DNA from: Clostridia bacterium DTU025
Lineage (GTDB): Bacteria; Bacillota; DTU025
DNA: 64,000 bases
NCBI GenBank assembly: GCA_001513145.1
Contig: LFSP01000037.1
Coordinates: 82,390-146,389 of the forward strand
Direction: 5' to 3'
Every line of letters begins with the position of its first letter. The stretch's first letter is position 1. A program made the translations under genes and the position numbers. The notes under the pieces are model-generated. The model ran no database searches. It was given only the letters and a program-made list of their open reading frames with translations, and was not told the DNA's origin. Of this stretch, positions 18,696-28,018 are shown piece after piece.

Positions 18696-21488
18696 TTACA
18701 GCTGGCGCCTTACTTCTTCCTTGCCGTATGCCTCAATGACGTCGCCCACGCGCACGTCGTTCCAGCCTTCGATGCCGATCCCGCACTCGAACCCGGCCGC
18801 CACCTCGCGCACGTCGTCTTTGAACCGCTTGAGCGACGCCAGCTTACCCTCATGCACCACGACCCCGTCGCGGAGCACTCTCACCCTGGCCGTCCTGGCT
18901 ATCCTGCCGTCGGTCACGTATGACCCTGCGACCATGCCCGCCTTGGGCACCTTGAACGTGGCCCTGACCTCGGCATGGCCCGTCACGACCTCGCGGAACT
19001 CAGGCTCCAGGAGGCCAACCATGGCCTTCTTCACGTCGTCGATGACGTCGTAGATCACTCGATAGAGCCTCACGTCGACGCCCTCGATCTCGGCCGTGGC
19101 GGCTCCCGCCGCGTCGGGCCTGACGTTGAACCCGATGACCACCGCGTTGGACGCGGAGGCCAGCATCACGTCTGATTCACTTACGGCCCCAACGCCGGAG
19201 TGGATCACGTCCACCTTCACCTCATCGGTGGAGAGTTGCTCCACAGCCTGCCTCAACGCCTCGGCGGAACCCTGCACGTCCGCCTTGATGATGAGCCTGA
19301 GCTCCTTGACCCCCTCCTTGATCTGGGAGAACAGGTCCTCAAGGCTCATCTTCCTGGTGGTCTCGGCCATCTCGGCTGCGCGCTTGCGGTCAGCCCGGCG
19401 CTCGGCAACCAGCTTGGCCTCGCGTTCGTCGGTGACCACTTGGAACACGTCGCCTGCCTCCGGCACGGCGCCAAGGCCCAAGACCTCCACGGGCATGGAC
19501 GGGGTGGCCTCCTCGATGGGCTCGCCCCTGTAGTTGGCCATGGCCCTGACCCTTCCGAAGATCTCGCCCACCAGGAAGCTGTCGCCTATCCTGAGGGTGC
19601 CCTTATTGATCAGGACCGTGGCGACGGGCCCCCTGCCCCTATCCAGCTTGGCCTCGATGACCGTACCCATGGCGGGCCTGTTGGGGTTGGCCTTAAGGTC
19701 CCGCATGTCGGCAACGAGCAGGATCATCTCCAGAAGGTCGTTGATGCCCATCTTCTGGACGGCCGAGACTTCCACCATCACGGTGTCGCCGCCCCACTCC
19801 TCCGGCACCAGGCCCTGTTCGGACAGCTCCCGTTTGACCCTGTCGGGCTGCGCCGTCGGCTTGTCTATCTTGTTGATTGCCACCACTATCGGAACCTTCG
19901 CGTCCTTGGCGTGGTTGATGGCCTCCCTGGTCTGGGGCATAACCCCGTCATCCGCCGCCACCACCAGAACCGCCACATCGGTGACCTGTGCGCCGCGGGC
20001 TCTCATGGCTGTGAAGGCCTCGTGGCCAGGAGTGTCAAGGAACGTGATTTTCCTGCCGTTCAGCTCCACCTGGTACGCGCCTATGTGCTGCGTGATCCCG
20101 CCGGCTTCCGTGGCAGTGACGTTCGTCTGCCTGATGGCATCAAGAAGCGACGTCTTGCCGTGGTCCACGTGGCCCATGATGGTCACCACAGGGGGCCTCG
20201 GAAGCAGGCTCTCCGGCGGATCCTCGACGTCGGCGATGGCCACCTCGCGCTCCTCACGCTCCGATCTGAGCTCGGCCTCGAACCCCATCTCCGTGGCGAG
20301 GATCTGTGCCACGTCGCCGTCGATCTCGCTGTTGATGCTGGCCATCACGCCCAGTCTAATGAGCTTGCCCATGACCTCGTTCACCGGCAGTCCCAGCTTG
20401 TTGGCGAGCTCCCGCACGGTGAGGGATGCCTCGATCTCCACCTTGCGCACCTTCTGCTGGCGTTCGCGCTTGCGGGTGGTGCGCCTGATCTCGATGTCGT
20501 CGACGGAGTCGAGGTCGCCCACCTTCACGCGGCGCTCGATCAGCTTGGCATCGCCAAGCGGCGCCGACGTGGGAGCCTTCTTTCTCCCGCGCTTACTGGC
20601 CTTGCGCTCGCCCCTGCCACCGTCCAGATCGTCATCGCCGCGACCATAGCGTTTGTCGCGGGTCCATCCGGGTTTCCCCCTTCCGGCCACGCCCTTGGGG
20701 GCGCTGCCCGCGGTCGTCGCAGTCGAAGGCTTAGGCGGGATCGCCGCAGGCCCTCTCGTCGCCTGGCGCTGCGCTGGCCCTGCGCCCTGCGCCCCGGCGG
20801 GGCGCGGTGGGAACTGGCCGCGCTCCGGCCTGCCCCCTACGGGCCTGTCTGGCCTGCCGGCGGGATACCCGCCTGCATGAGGCGTGACAGCCCCCGGCGC
20901 CGCGCCGCCCGGCCTCGCAGGCGCCTGAGCGCTGCGCTGCCCGGGCTGGCCATACCTTGGAGGCATCCCCTGGGAACGAGGCCTCGCCCGCGATGGTATG
21001 AAAGGATACGACGGATCCAGAGGCTGGCTCGGCTGCGCCTGCCTGGGGCCCTGCTGGCCCGCCTGTGGACGACTTATCGATGATTGCCGCGCCCTGTCAT
21101 CATGGCGCTGGGGTGCTCCTGCAGGATGTCCGGCAGCAGGCCTCTGCGGGGGCCTCTGTTGCGGAGCGGGCGGCTGTGGACGAGCCTGCTGACGCACGGT
21201 AGGCTCAGCCTGTGCGGGCCTTGCCTGCGTTGAGGCAGGCTGCTGGGCGCTGGGCGCGCGACCTGCCGCCTGCCGGTCCCCCGATGCGGCCGGCTGCGCC
21301 TGGTCCTTGCCTGGCTGCGCTCCACGCGCTTCGGGACCGTACTTCCTCATCACGTAACGAGCCGCGTTCTCGTCGATCGCGCTCATGTGGTTCTTGGCCT
21401 TCACTCCCAAGTCGTTCAGGAGCGCGACCAGATCCTTGCTTGGCATGTTAAGCTCTTTTGCCAGCTCAAACACTCTCACTTTTGCCAT
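18696..21488 (-). CDS. infB: Translation initiation factor IF-2 with long Pro/Ala/Gln/Gly-rich N-terminal region
   Basis: IF2_[74 protein letters not shown]. Confidence 0.98.
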   Translation of the reverse strand: MAKVRVFELAKELNMPSKDLVALLNDLGVKAKNHMSAIDENAARYVMRKYGPEARGAQPGKDQAQPAASGDRQAAGRAPSAQQPASTQARPAQAEPTVRQQARPQPPAPQQRPPQRPAAGHPAGAPQRHDDRARQSSISRPQAGQQGPRQAQPSQPLDPSYPFIPSRARPRSQGMPPRYGQPGQRSAQAPARPGGAAPGAVTPHAGGYPAGRPDRPVGGRPERGQFPPRPAGAQGAGPAQRQATRGPAAIPPKPSTATTAGSAPKGVAGRGKPGWTRDKRYGRGDDDLDGGRGERKASKRGRKKAPTSAPLGDAKLIERRVKVGDLDSVDDIEIRRTTRKRERQQKVRKVEIEASLTVRELANKLGLPVNEVMGKLIRLGVMASINSEIDGDVAQILATEMGFEAELRSEREEREVAIADVEDPPESLLPRPPVVTIMGHVDHGKTSLLDAIRQTNVTATEAGGITQHIGAYQVELNGRKITFLDTPGHEAFTAMRARGAQVTDVAVLVVAADDGVMPQTREAINHAKDAKVPIVVAINKIDKPTAQPDRVKRELSEQGLVPEEWGGDTVMVEVSAVQKMGINDLLEMILLVADMRDLKANPNRPAMGTVIEAKLDRGRGPVATVLINKGTLRIGDSFLVGEIFGRVRAMANYRGEPIEEATPSMPVEVLGLGAVPEAGDVFQVVTDEREAKLVAERRADRKRAAEMAETTRKMSLEDLFSQIKEGVKELRLIIKADVQGSAEALRQAVEQLSTDEVKVDVIHSGVGAVSESDVMLASASNAVVIGFNVRPDAAGAATAEIEGVDVRLYRVIYDVIDDVKKAMVGLLEPEFREVVTGHAEVRATFKVPKAGMVAGSYVTDGRIARTARVRVLRDGVVVHEGKLASLKRFKDDVREVAAGFECGIGIEGWNDVRVGDVIEAYGKEEVRRQL

Positions 21489-21589
21489 AGTGTGTCACCC
21501 CCGTGGCCTGCATAGAGCTGCACTGCACTTCGGCGCTTCTCCAAAGGCAGGCAGCTGACATGGGCTATGCAGCGCTGCAGAAGCACCTA

Positions 21590-21865
21590 CTATCGCGTGG
21601 TCTCGCTCAAAGCGGCCTCCAAATCTTTGATAATGCTCTCAGGCACTTCGACTTCAAGCGCGCGCGCGAGCCTGCCGCCTTTGATGGCCCTGGCCAGGCA
21701 TTCGCTGCTCTTGCACACGTAAGCGCCCCTTCCAGACTTCTTTCCGGTGGCATCCAGCACGACCTGGCCGTCGGGAGTGCGCACGACTCGCATGAACTGG
21801 CGCTTGTCGCCAACCGTGCCGCATCCGACGCAGGTGCGCTGAGGCACTTTCCTGACCTTAGGCAT
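21590..21865 (-). CDS. ylxR: YlxR (RnpM) family RNA-binding protein
   Basis: RTCVGCGTVGDKRQFMRVVRTPDGQVVLDATGKKSGRGAYVCKSSECLARAIKGGRLARAL. Confidence 0.93.
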   Translation of the reverse strand: MPKVRKVPQRTCVGCGTVGDKRQFMRVVRTPDGQVVLDATGKKSGRGAYVCKSSECLARAIKGGRLARALEVEVPESIIKDLEAALSETTR

Positions 21866-21877
21866 GTCGACGCACCT

Positions 21878-22963
21878 CTAGAAGTCGATCTCGAACCGGG
21901 GTATGGCCCCCAGTCCGACCTGGGATTCGCTCTTGATGTCGATCTTCCACCCCGTGATCTTGGCAGCAAGGCGGGCGTTTTGTCCCTCGCGTCCGATGGC
22001 CAGCGACAGCTGGTAGTCTGGCACCACCACCAGCGCGATCTTGCTCAGGAAATCCGGCCTCACCTCTACCACCCTGGCGGGGCTCAGCGCGTTGGATATG
22101 AACGTCGCGTAGTCCTCGCTCCACGGTATGACGTCGATCTTCTCGCCTGCCAGCTCGCTGACGATGGCCTGTATGCGTGCGCCCCTGGGCCCCACGCACG
22201 ACCCCACAGGGTCCACGTTGGGGTCGTGGGCCACCACAGCCACCTTCGACCTGGCCCCAGCTTCCCTCGCGATGGCCTTTATCTCCACTACGCCTTCGGC
22301 TATCTCCGGAACCTCCAGTTCCAGCAGGCGCTTGAGCAGCCCCGGATGGGTGCGGGACACCAGCACCATCGGGCCTCTCGTGGTCTTCCTTACCTCTATA
22401 ACGTACAGTTTCAGGCGCTGGCCGGTGACATAATTGTCCACCGCCATCTGCTCCTGCGGAGGGAGCGTCGCCTCCGTCTTGCCCAGGTCTATGATGACGT
22501 TCCTCTGCTCGACCCTGCTGACGGTGCCGGTGACGACATCCCCTTCCCTGCTGGAGAACTGCTCGTAGAGCATGCCCCTCTCGGCCTCTCGGATCCTCTG
22601 TACCACCACTTGCTTCGCCGCTTGGGCGGCGATGCGGCCGAACTCCTTGGGAGTCACCTCGGTCTCCACCACGTCTCCCGGTGCGTACATGGGATCCAGC
22701 TGCCTGGCCTCCTCAACGGAGATCTCGGCCTTGGGGTCGGCCACCTCCTCCACCACGGTGCGCCTGTTCATCACCAACACCTTGCCGGTATCGGGATCGA
22801 TCCCCACCCGTACGTTCTGGGCAGAACCATAGTGCCTCTTGAACGCCTGAACCAGAGCGGCCTCAATGGCTTCAAGAAGGACCTCTTTGCTTATGCCGCG
22901 CTCCCTCTGAAGGTCGTCGAGGGCACGCACTATCTCCAGTCCATCGTTAGGATTCATCGTCAA
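21878..22963 (-). CDS. nusA: Transcription termination/antitermination protein NusA
   Basis: S1 and KH domains; DPNVDPVGSCVGPRGARIQAIVSELAGEKIDVIPWSEDYATFISNALSPA. Confidence 0.97.
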   Translation of the reverse strand: MTMNPNDGLEIVRALDDLQRERGISKEVLLEAIEAALVQAFKRHYGSAQNVRVGIDPDTGKVLVMNRRTVVEEVADPKAEISVEEARQLDPMYAPGDVVETEVTPKEFGRIAAQAAKQVVVQRIREAERGMLYEQFSSREGDVVTGTVSRVEQRNVIIDLGKTEATLPPQEQMAVDNYVTGQRLKLYVIEVRKTTRGPMVLVSRTHPGLLKRLLELEVPEIAEGVVEIKAIAREAGARSKVAVVAHDPNVDPVGSCVGPRGARIQAIVSELAGEKIDVIPWSEDYATFISNALSPARVVEVRPDFLSKIALVVVPDYQLSLAIGREGQNARLAAKITGWKIDIKSESQVGLGAIPRFEIDF

Positions 22964-23429
22964 GAACCTCCTCGACGGGCACCGCCAGCCTGGCGTGGGC
23001 TATCTTCGACATCGGGATGCTGTACTGGGTGCCGTCGACCTCAATCTTCACGTTTTCGCCATCAACCCCCAGAAGACGCCCCTCAAACCGCCTTCTTCCC
23101 CGGAATTCCGAGAACGTGCTCACCAGAGCCCATCTTCCTGCAAAGTCCCTAAACTCCTGAAGGCTCTTCAGGGGTTTCTCGCCAGACGATGACACCTCCA
23201 GTATGTAGCTCTGCGGGATGAAGTCCTCCTCGTCCAGCACCGCGCCGACGACCTCCGAAAGGTCGGCGCAGTCGTCGATGGCCACGCCCCCTGCCTTGTC
23301 GATGTAGATCCTCAGGTACCAATGGCCCGAATCCTGCACGAACTCGGTGTCCACCACTTTCAGGCCCAGCGAGCTGGCCGAGGAGCGGGCGATCTCACTG
23401 GCTCTGGCCTCAATACGGCGACGATCCAT
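22947..23429 (-). CDS. rimP: Ribosome maturation factor RimP
   Basis: LGLKVVDTEFVQDSGHWYLRIYIDKAGGVAIDDCADLSEVVGAVLDEEDFIPQSYILEVSSSGEKPLK; upstream of nusA. Confidence 0.94.
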   Translation of the reverse strand: MDRRRIEARASEIARSSASSLGLKVVDTEFVQDSGHWYLRIYIDKAGGVAIDDCADLSEVVGAVLDEEDFIPQSYILEVSSSGEKPLKSLQEFRDFAGRWALVSTFSEFRGRRRFEGRLLGVDGENVKIEVDGTQYSIPMSKIAHARLAVPVEEVLDDES

Positions 23430-23458
23430 TGGGCTCAGCCCTCCTAACTACTGAAAGA

Positions 23459-23476
23459 GCAGGGCTTTGGCCCTGC
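23459..23476 (-). promoter_or_regulatory. Leader hairpin 2 upstream of rimP
   Basis: Minus strand GCAGGGC-CAAA-GCCCTGC followed by TCTTTC, about 30 nt before the rimP start. Confidence 0.6.
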
Positions 23477-23495
23477 GATGGTCAAACATGACGAA

Positions 23496-23515
23496 AGAGT
23501 GGGCAAACCCACTCT
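23496..23515 (-). terminator. Leader hairpin 1 / terminator-like element between polC and rimP
   Basis: Minus strand AGAGTGGG-TTTG-CCCACTCT followed by TTCGTCATGTTT. Confidence 0.55.
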
Positions 23516-23566
23516 CCCAACCAACAGCTGGAACCAGCGCCTTCGCATGCATTCCTCGCACAACCT

Positions 23567-23596
23567 AATATACCACATGCCGCGTTTGCGGCGCAA
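23567..23596 (-). promoter_or_regulatory. Candidate sigma-A promoter for the rimP-nusA-ylxR-infB operon
   Basis: Minus strand TTGCGC-N18-TATATT. Confidence 0.5.
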
Positions 23597-23618
23597 TAGG
23601 CAGCTCAGGCTATGACGC

Positions 23619-26600
23619 TCAGAACAGCGACAGCTGATCAGTGTCGGGAAGGTCGCCGATGGCTCCCATCTCCGCTAGGGCGTCCACCTGCGAACGGGTG
23701 AGCCGAGTCCTATCCCGTAGATCCTGTTTCGAGGTGAACGCCCTCTCCTGCCTGGCCTCCACGACGCTCTCCGCCGCGGCGACTCCCAGACCCGGCACCG
23801 CCGCAAGGGGGGTGCGGATCGCAGGCCCCTCGACGGCGAAGGCTCTCGCCTCGGACCGGACTATGTCGACTGGAAGGATCCCTATCCCCCTGAGTACTGC
23901 CTCCGCAGCTACCTCGTATATGGTGGCGAGCTCCCTGTCTCTCGCGGAGGCGTCAGGCTTCTCGTCTGCGGACTGGCTTGCCGCCAGGAGTTCCTGAGCA
24001 GACATGAACGCAATGCGCGGGTCGAAGTCGGACGCGCGGATGCTGAAGTACACGGCGTAGAACTGCACAGGGTGGTGCACCTTGTAATACGCTATCCGGA
24101 AGGCCATCATGACGTACGCCGCCGCGTGCGCCTTCGGGAACATGTACTTTATCTTGTTGCACGAGTCCAGGTACCATTCTGGAACCGCGTGCTCCCGCAT
24201 GAGGCGGGCGTCGTCCTCGGTGAGGCCCTTGCCCTTCCTCACGCGCTCCATGATCCTGAAGGCATCGCTGGGCGCCAGACCCCAGCCTATCAGCGCGTTC
24301 ATTATGTCGTCGCGGCACGCGATGACCTGCCCCAACCTGGCCTTTCCGGACCTTATGAGGTCCTGGGCGTTGTTCAGCCACACGTCCGTGCCGTGCGACA
24401 GCCCGCTTATCCTGATGAGCTCGCCAAAGGTTGTAGGCCTGGTCTCCTCCAGCATCCCCCGTACGAACCTGGTGCCGAACTCCGGAATGCCCACCGTGCC
24501 CACGGTGAATCCCGAAGACGTGTCCAACCCCAGCGACTCTGGCCCGGAGAACAGCGCCATAGTGGCTGGGTCATCCATGGGGATGTTCTTCGACGGCAGC
24601 CCCGTCAGGTCCTCAAGCATCTTGATGGCCGTGGGGTCATCGTGGCCCAGAAGGTCCAGCTTGAGCAGACAATCGTGGATGGTCCTGTACTCGAAATGCG
24701 TCGTGACCACGTCGGAGCCTTTGTCGTTGGCCGGGCGCTGTATAGGCGTGAACTCGTGCACGTCCCTGCCCTTCGGCACGATCATCAGCCCGCCGGGGTG
24801 CTGGCCGGTGGTGCGCTTCACCCCTGAGCAGCCGCGGGCCAGCCTAAGCTGCTCGGCATGGCGGAGCGTCAGACCCCTCTTCTCAGCGTACAACTTCACG
24901 TATCCGAAGGCCGTCTTCTCAGCGATGGTGGCGATGGTGCCCGCCCTGAACACGTGGTCGGCGCCGAACAGCTCCTCCGCGTACTTGTGTATGGTCGACT
25001 GGTACTCCCCTGAGAAGTTCAGGTCGATGTCGGGCACCTTGTCACCGTCGAACCCCATGAAAGTCTCGAAGGGGATGCTCTGCCCGTCCTTCACCATGTC
25101 CGCGCCGCAGTCGGGGCATGCGGCATCAGGAAGGTCGTAACCCGACTCCACAGCGATCCCGTGGTCGAACAGACTGAACCTGCACTTCGGGCAGCGATAG
25201 TGCGGCGGCAGCGGGTTCACCTCGGTGATGCCGCACATGGTGGCCACCAGCGACGATCCAACCGATCCCCTGGAGCCCACCGGGTACCCGTCTGATACCG
25301 ACTTGTGCACCAGTCTGGCAGCGATGTCGTAGTTCACCGCGTAACCATTGCCGATTATGGCCTCAAGCTCTTTCTCCAGCCTGGCCCTGACCACTTCCGG
25401 CAGCGGATCGCCGTATAGCTCACGCGCCCTGGCGTAAGCGTTGCTCCTGACGGCCTCCTCGGCCCCGTCGATCCTGGGGATAGCAAGCTCCTTCGGAACC
25501 GGGCAGAGCTGCTCAACCATGTCGCACACCCTGAGCGGGTTCACCAGCACCACCTCATTGCACGCCTCCTCGCCCAGGAAGGCGAACTCCTCCATCATCT
25601 CATCGGTGGTGCGGAAGTAGAGAGGCGCCTGCTTATCCGCGTCGACGTAGTCCTGCTTGGCCATGAGGATACGCCTGTACACCTCATCGGCAGGGTCAAG
25701 GAAGTGCACGTCCCCGGTGGCCACCACCGGGATGCCTAGCTGAGAGCCGATTCGGTATATTCTGGCGATGATTCTCTCTATGTCCTGAAGACTGCCCAGC
25801 TTACCGCTGCGCACCAGGAACTCGTCGTTTCTCGGAGGCATGATCTCCAGGTAGTCATAGAAAGACGCGATCCTGGAAAGCTCGGCGTCGTCGGCGCCCT
25901 GCAGCACGGCCCTGTAAACCTCGCCTGCGGCGCACGCCGAACCGATGAGCAGGTGCTGCCTGGCGGCAACCAGTTCGCTGCGGAGGATCCTAGGGTGCCT
26001 GTAGAAATGGTTCAGGTGCGACCAGGAGACAAGCCTATAGAGCGCCTGCAGGCCCTCACGGTTCATGGCCAGGATCGTCACGTGGTACGTGGGCGCGTCG
26101 TCGACGGCCGAGTCGGCTAGGTATCCCTCAATGCCGTACACGACCTTCACGCCATGCTTCTTACCTGCGGAGTACGCCTCCGGGAAGGACTGCACCACGC
26201 CGTGATCCGTGATGGCTATGGCAGGATGGCCCCACAGGGCCGCCCTCCTCACCGCCGCCTCCACGTCGCACACCGAGTCCATGGCGCTCATCTTGGTATG
26301 AAGGTGCAGCTCCACACGCTTCACCGGGGCGTTGTCGGCCCTCTGTGGGGGCGAGTACGGCACCACGTCCTGCACCGAGAGGACCGGCTCCCGAGCGTAC
26401 TGGTCGTACTGCATATCGCCGCGTATCGCCACCCATGTTCCGTCCTTGAGGTCAAGGAGCGGATCGTCGGGGTCGCAGAAGCACTTGCACGCCACCGAGT
26501 CGGTGCGGTCTGTGATGTTGAAGGTGAGGATGGTGCAGCCTGACTTGGTGGAGCGCCGCTCCACCCCAAACACCTCGCCTGCGCACACCACCTTGCGGTC

Positions 26601-27398
26601 CGCCTCGCCCAGCGACGAAATGGGCTGCGGCGCGACGGTGAACATCCTGCCCCTGATGGCACCGGGATCCGGCTTTCGCGCCCTGCGCCTGCGCCTGCGC
26701 TCCGGCACTTCGCCGTCGCCTGCCGCGGATCCGTCGCCACCTGCGCCCTTCGCGGCGTCGGCGTCACGCGATGGCACGTTCACCCTCGCCTGAAGGCAGG
26801 CCGCTTCCTCCGCCTCCTCCGCAGGCGTAACCTCCGGTTCCTCCGGTTCCTCGAACTCGCCTATCTCTATCGACACGCGCGGCGGGTCTGACTGACACGT
26901 ACACGCGAAGGCGGCTGCCACCACCTGGACGCAGCCTCGTTCCAAGAGCTTGTCGCGCTGCACGTCGCTGGGCACTTCCAGCAGCACTTCGTCGCCGCGA
27001 GCCCTGCACCTAGCCTGAGCCAGCCAGATCCACAGCGCCGGATTCTCCCGAGCGATCCTCTCCCTGACGCTGGGCCATGCTGCCTCGAAGGCCGAGGGCT
27101 CCGGCACAGGGTCGATCTCGCGCCCCGAGAACACCAGTCTGACGCAGCCGTCTACCCCGGCGGCGTCTGCGATGGCCCGCTGGATGGCTTCGGCGCATCC
27201 CGGATCCACGTCCGCCGGGGCGCAGATGTGAACCGTCCAGTCTCCAGAATCAGCGCAGATACAAACCTTCTGTACGGCGCAGCCGGCCGGAACTCCAGAG
27301 GGCATCTGTCGCCCGGCGCGGCGGAACACGTTCTCCAAGCTTGAGCATTGGTCTGACGGCACTACCACGAACACTTGAGACAACCAGGTCACTCCCAA
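23619..27398 (-). CDS. polC: DNA polymerase III alpha subunit, PolC type, apparently lacking the inserted 3'-5' exonuclease domain
   Basis: OB region, PHP motifs VELHLHTKMSAMD...AITDHGVVQSFPEAY, Pol motifs DGDKVPDIDLNFSGEYQ, RTTGQHPGG, KAHAAAYVMMAFRIAYYK; C-terminal QLSLF clamp-binding motif. 1259 aa. Confidence 0.96.
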   Translation of the reverse strand: MGVTWLSQVFVVVPSDQCSSLENVFRRAGRQMPSGVPAGCAVQKVCICADSGDWTVHICAPADVDPGCAEAIQRAIADAAGVDGCVRLVFSGREIDPVPEPSAFEAAWPSVRERIARENPALWIWLAQARCRARGDEVLLEVPSDVQRDKLLERGCVQVVAAAFACTCQSDPPRVSIEIGEFEEPEEPEVTPAEEAEEAACLQARVNVPSRDADAAKGAGGDGSAAGDGEVPERRRRRRARKPDPGAIRGRMFTVAPQPISSLGEADRKVVCAGEVFGVERRSTKSGCTILTFNITDRTDSVACKCFCDPDDPLLDLKDGTWVAIRGDMQYDQYAREPVLSVQDVVPYSPPQRADNAPVKRVELHLHTKMSAMDSVCDVEAAVRRAALWGHPAIAITDHGVVQSFPEAYSAGKKHGVKVVYGIEGYLADSAVDDAPTYHVTILAMNREGLQALYRLVSWSHLNHFYRHPRILRSELVAARQHLLIGSACAAGEVYRAVLQGADDAELSRIASFYDYLEIMPPRNDEFLVRSGKLGSLQDIERIIARIYRIGSQLGIPVVATGDVHFLDPADEVYRRILMAKQDYVDADKQAPLYFRTTDEMMEEFAFLGEEACNEVVLVNPLRVCDMVEQLCPVPKELAIPRIDGAEEAVRSNAYARARELYGDPLPEVVRARLEKELEAIIGNGYAVNYDIAARLVHKSVSDGYPVGSRGSVGSSLVATMCGITEVNPLPPHYRCPKCRFSLFDHGIAVESGYDLPDAACPDCGADMVKDGQSIPFETFMGFDGDKVPDIDLNFSGEYQSTIHKYAEELFGADHVFRAGTIATIAEKTAFGYVKLYAEKRGLTLRHAEQLRLARGCSGVKRTTGQHPGGLMIVPKGRDVHEFTPIQRPANDKGSDVVTTHFEYRTIHDCLLKLDLLGHDDPTAIKMLEDLTGLPSKNIPMDDPATMALFSGPESLGLDTSSGFTVGTVGIPEFGTRFVRGMLEETRPTTFGELIRISGLSHGTDVWLNNAQDLIRSGKARLGQVIACRDDIMNALIGWGLAPSDAFRIMERVRKGKGLTEDDARLMREHAVPEWYLDSCNKIKYMFPKAHAAAYVMMAFRIAYYKVHHPVQFYAVYFSIRASDFDPRIAFMSAQELLAASQSADEKPDASARDRELATIYEVAAEAVLRGIGILPVDIVRSEARAFAVEGPAIRTPLAAVPGLGVAAAESVVEARQERAFTSKQDLRDRTRLTRSQVDALAEMGAIGDLPDTDQLSLF

Positions 27399-28018
27399 TG
27401 AACCAGGGACTTGACGACCTCCCAGTACATCTTGGCCCGCTCCGTGACGCCCTTCACGGCGCCCATCTTCTCCTCTTTCATCACGTGGGTCAGGTGCGGG
27501 AGCTTCACCTCAACCACCTTCAGGCCCAGGTTCTTGGCCCGCCGGGTGAGGACAGCCTCCACCCCGAAGCGGGAGATATCGAGCTCAAGGCCTGCCAGGG
27601 CCTCTCGCCTCACTGCCCTCTGGCCCGAGAGCCACGGCGTGATGGCCTGCGCCAGGTCTGTGGCCACGCGGCCGTCGTCGAACAGGCCGACGCTCATGTC
27701 GGCGCTCCCCGACATCACCGGCTCAAGAAGCGCCATGATGTGGTCTTCGGTGAGCCCGATGAGATCGGCGTCGAGCAGCAGTATGATCTCGCCATCGGCC
27801 GCCTCCACTCCGCGGGCGACCGCTCCCCCCTTGCCGACGTTGCACGGTAGGCTAACCACGGTGGCGCCGTGGGACTTGGCTACCTCAGCGGTGTCGTCCT
27901 GGGAGCCGTCGTCCACCACTATGACTTGGTGCACGGCCGTGCAGCGTACGAGGGCGCTAACCACATGGCCAACCCGGGGTCCCTCGTTATACGCCGGGAC
28001 CACGGCCGATACTGTCAC
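27389..28018 (-). CDS. Family 2 glycosyltransferase
   Basis: [21 protein letters not shown]...[21 protein letters not shown]...LLLDADLIG. Confidence 0.9.
   Translation of the reverse strand: MTVSAVVPAYNEGPRVGHVVSALVRCTAVHQVIVVDDGSQDDTAEVAKSHGATVVSLPCNVGKGGAVARGVEAADGEIILLLDADLIGLTEDHIMALLEPVMSGSADMSVGLFDDGRVATDLAQAITPWLSGQRAVRREALAGLELDISRFGVEAVLTRRAKNLGLKVVEVKLPHLTHVMKEEKMGAVKGVTERAKMYWEVVKSLVHWE

Noticed and set aside
19200-21083. 627-aa plus-strand ORF antisense to infB
   Set aside because: Shadow of IF-2; His/Arg-rich, no recognisable domain.
21503-23152. 549-aa plus-strand ORF antisense to ylxR/nusA
   Set aside because: Shadow ORF; the minus strand carries clear YlxR and NusA.
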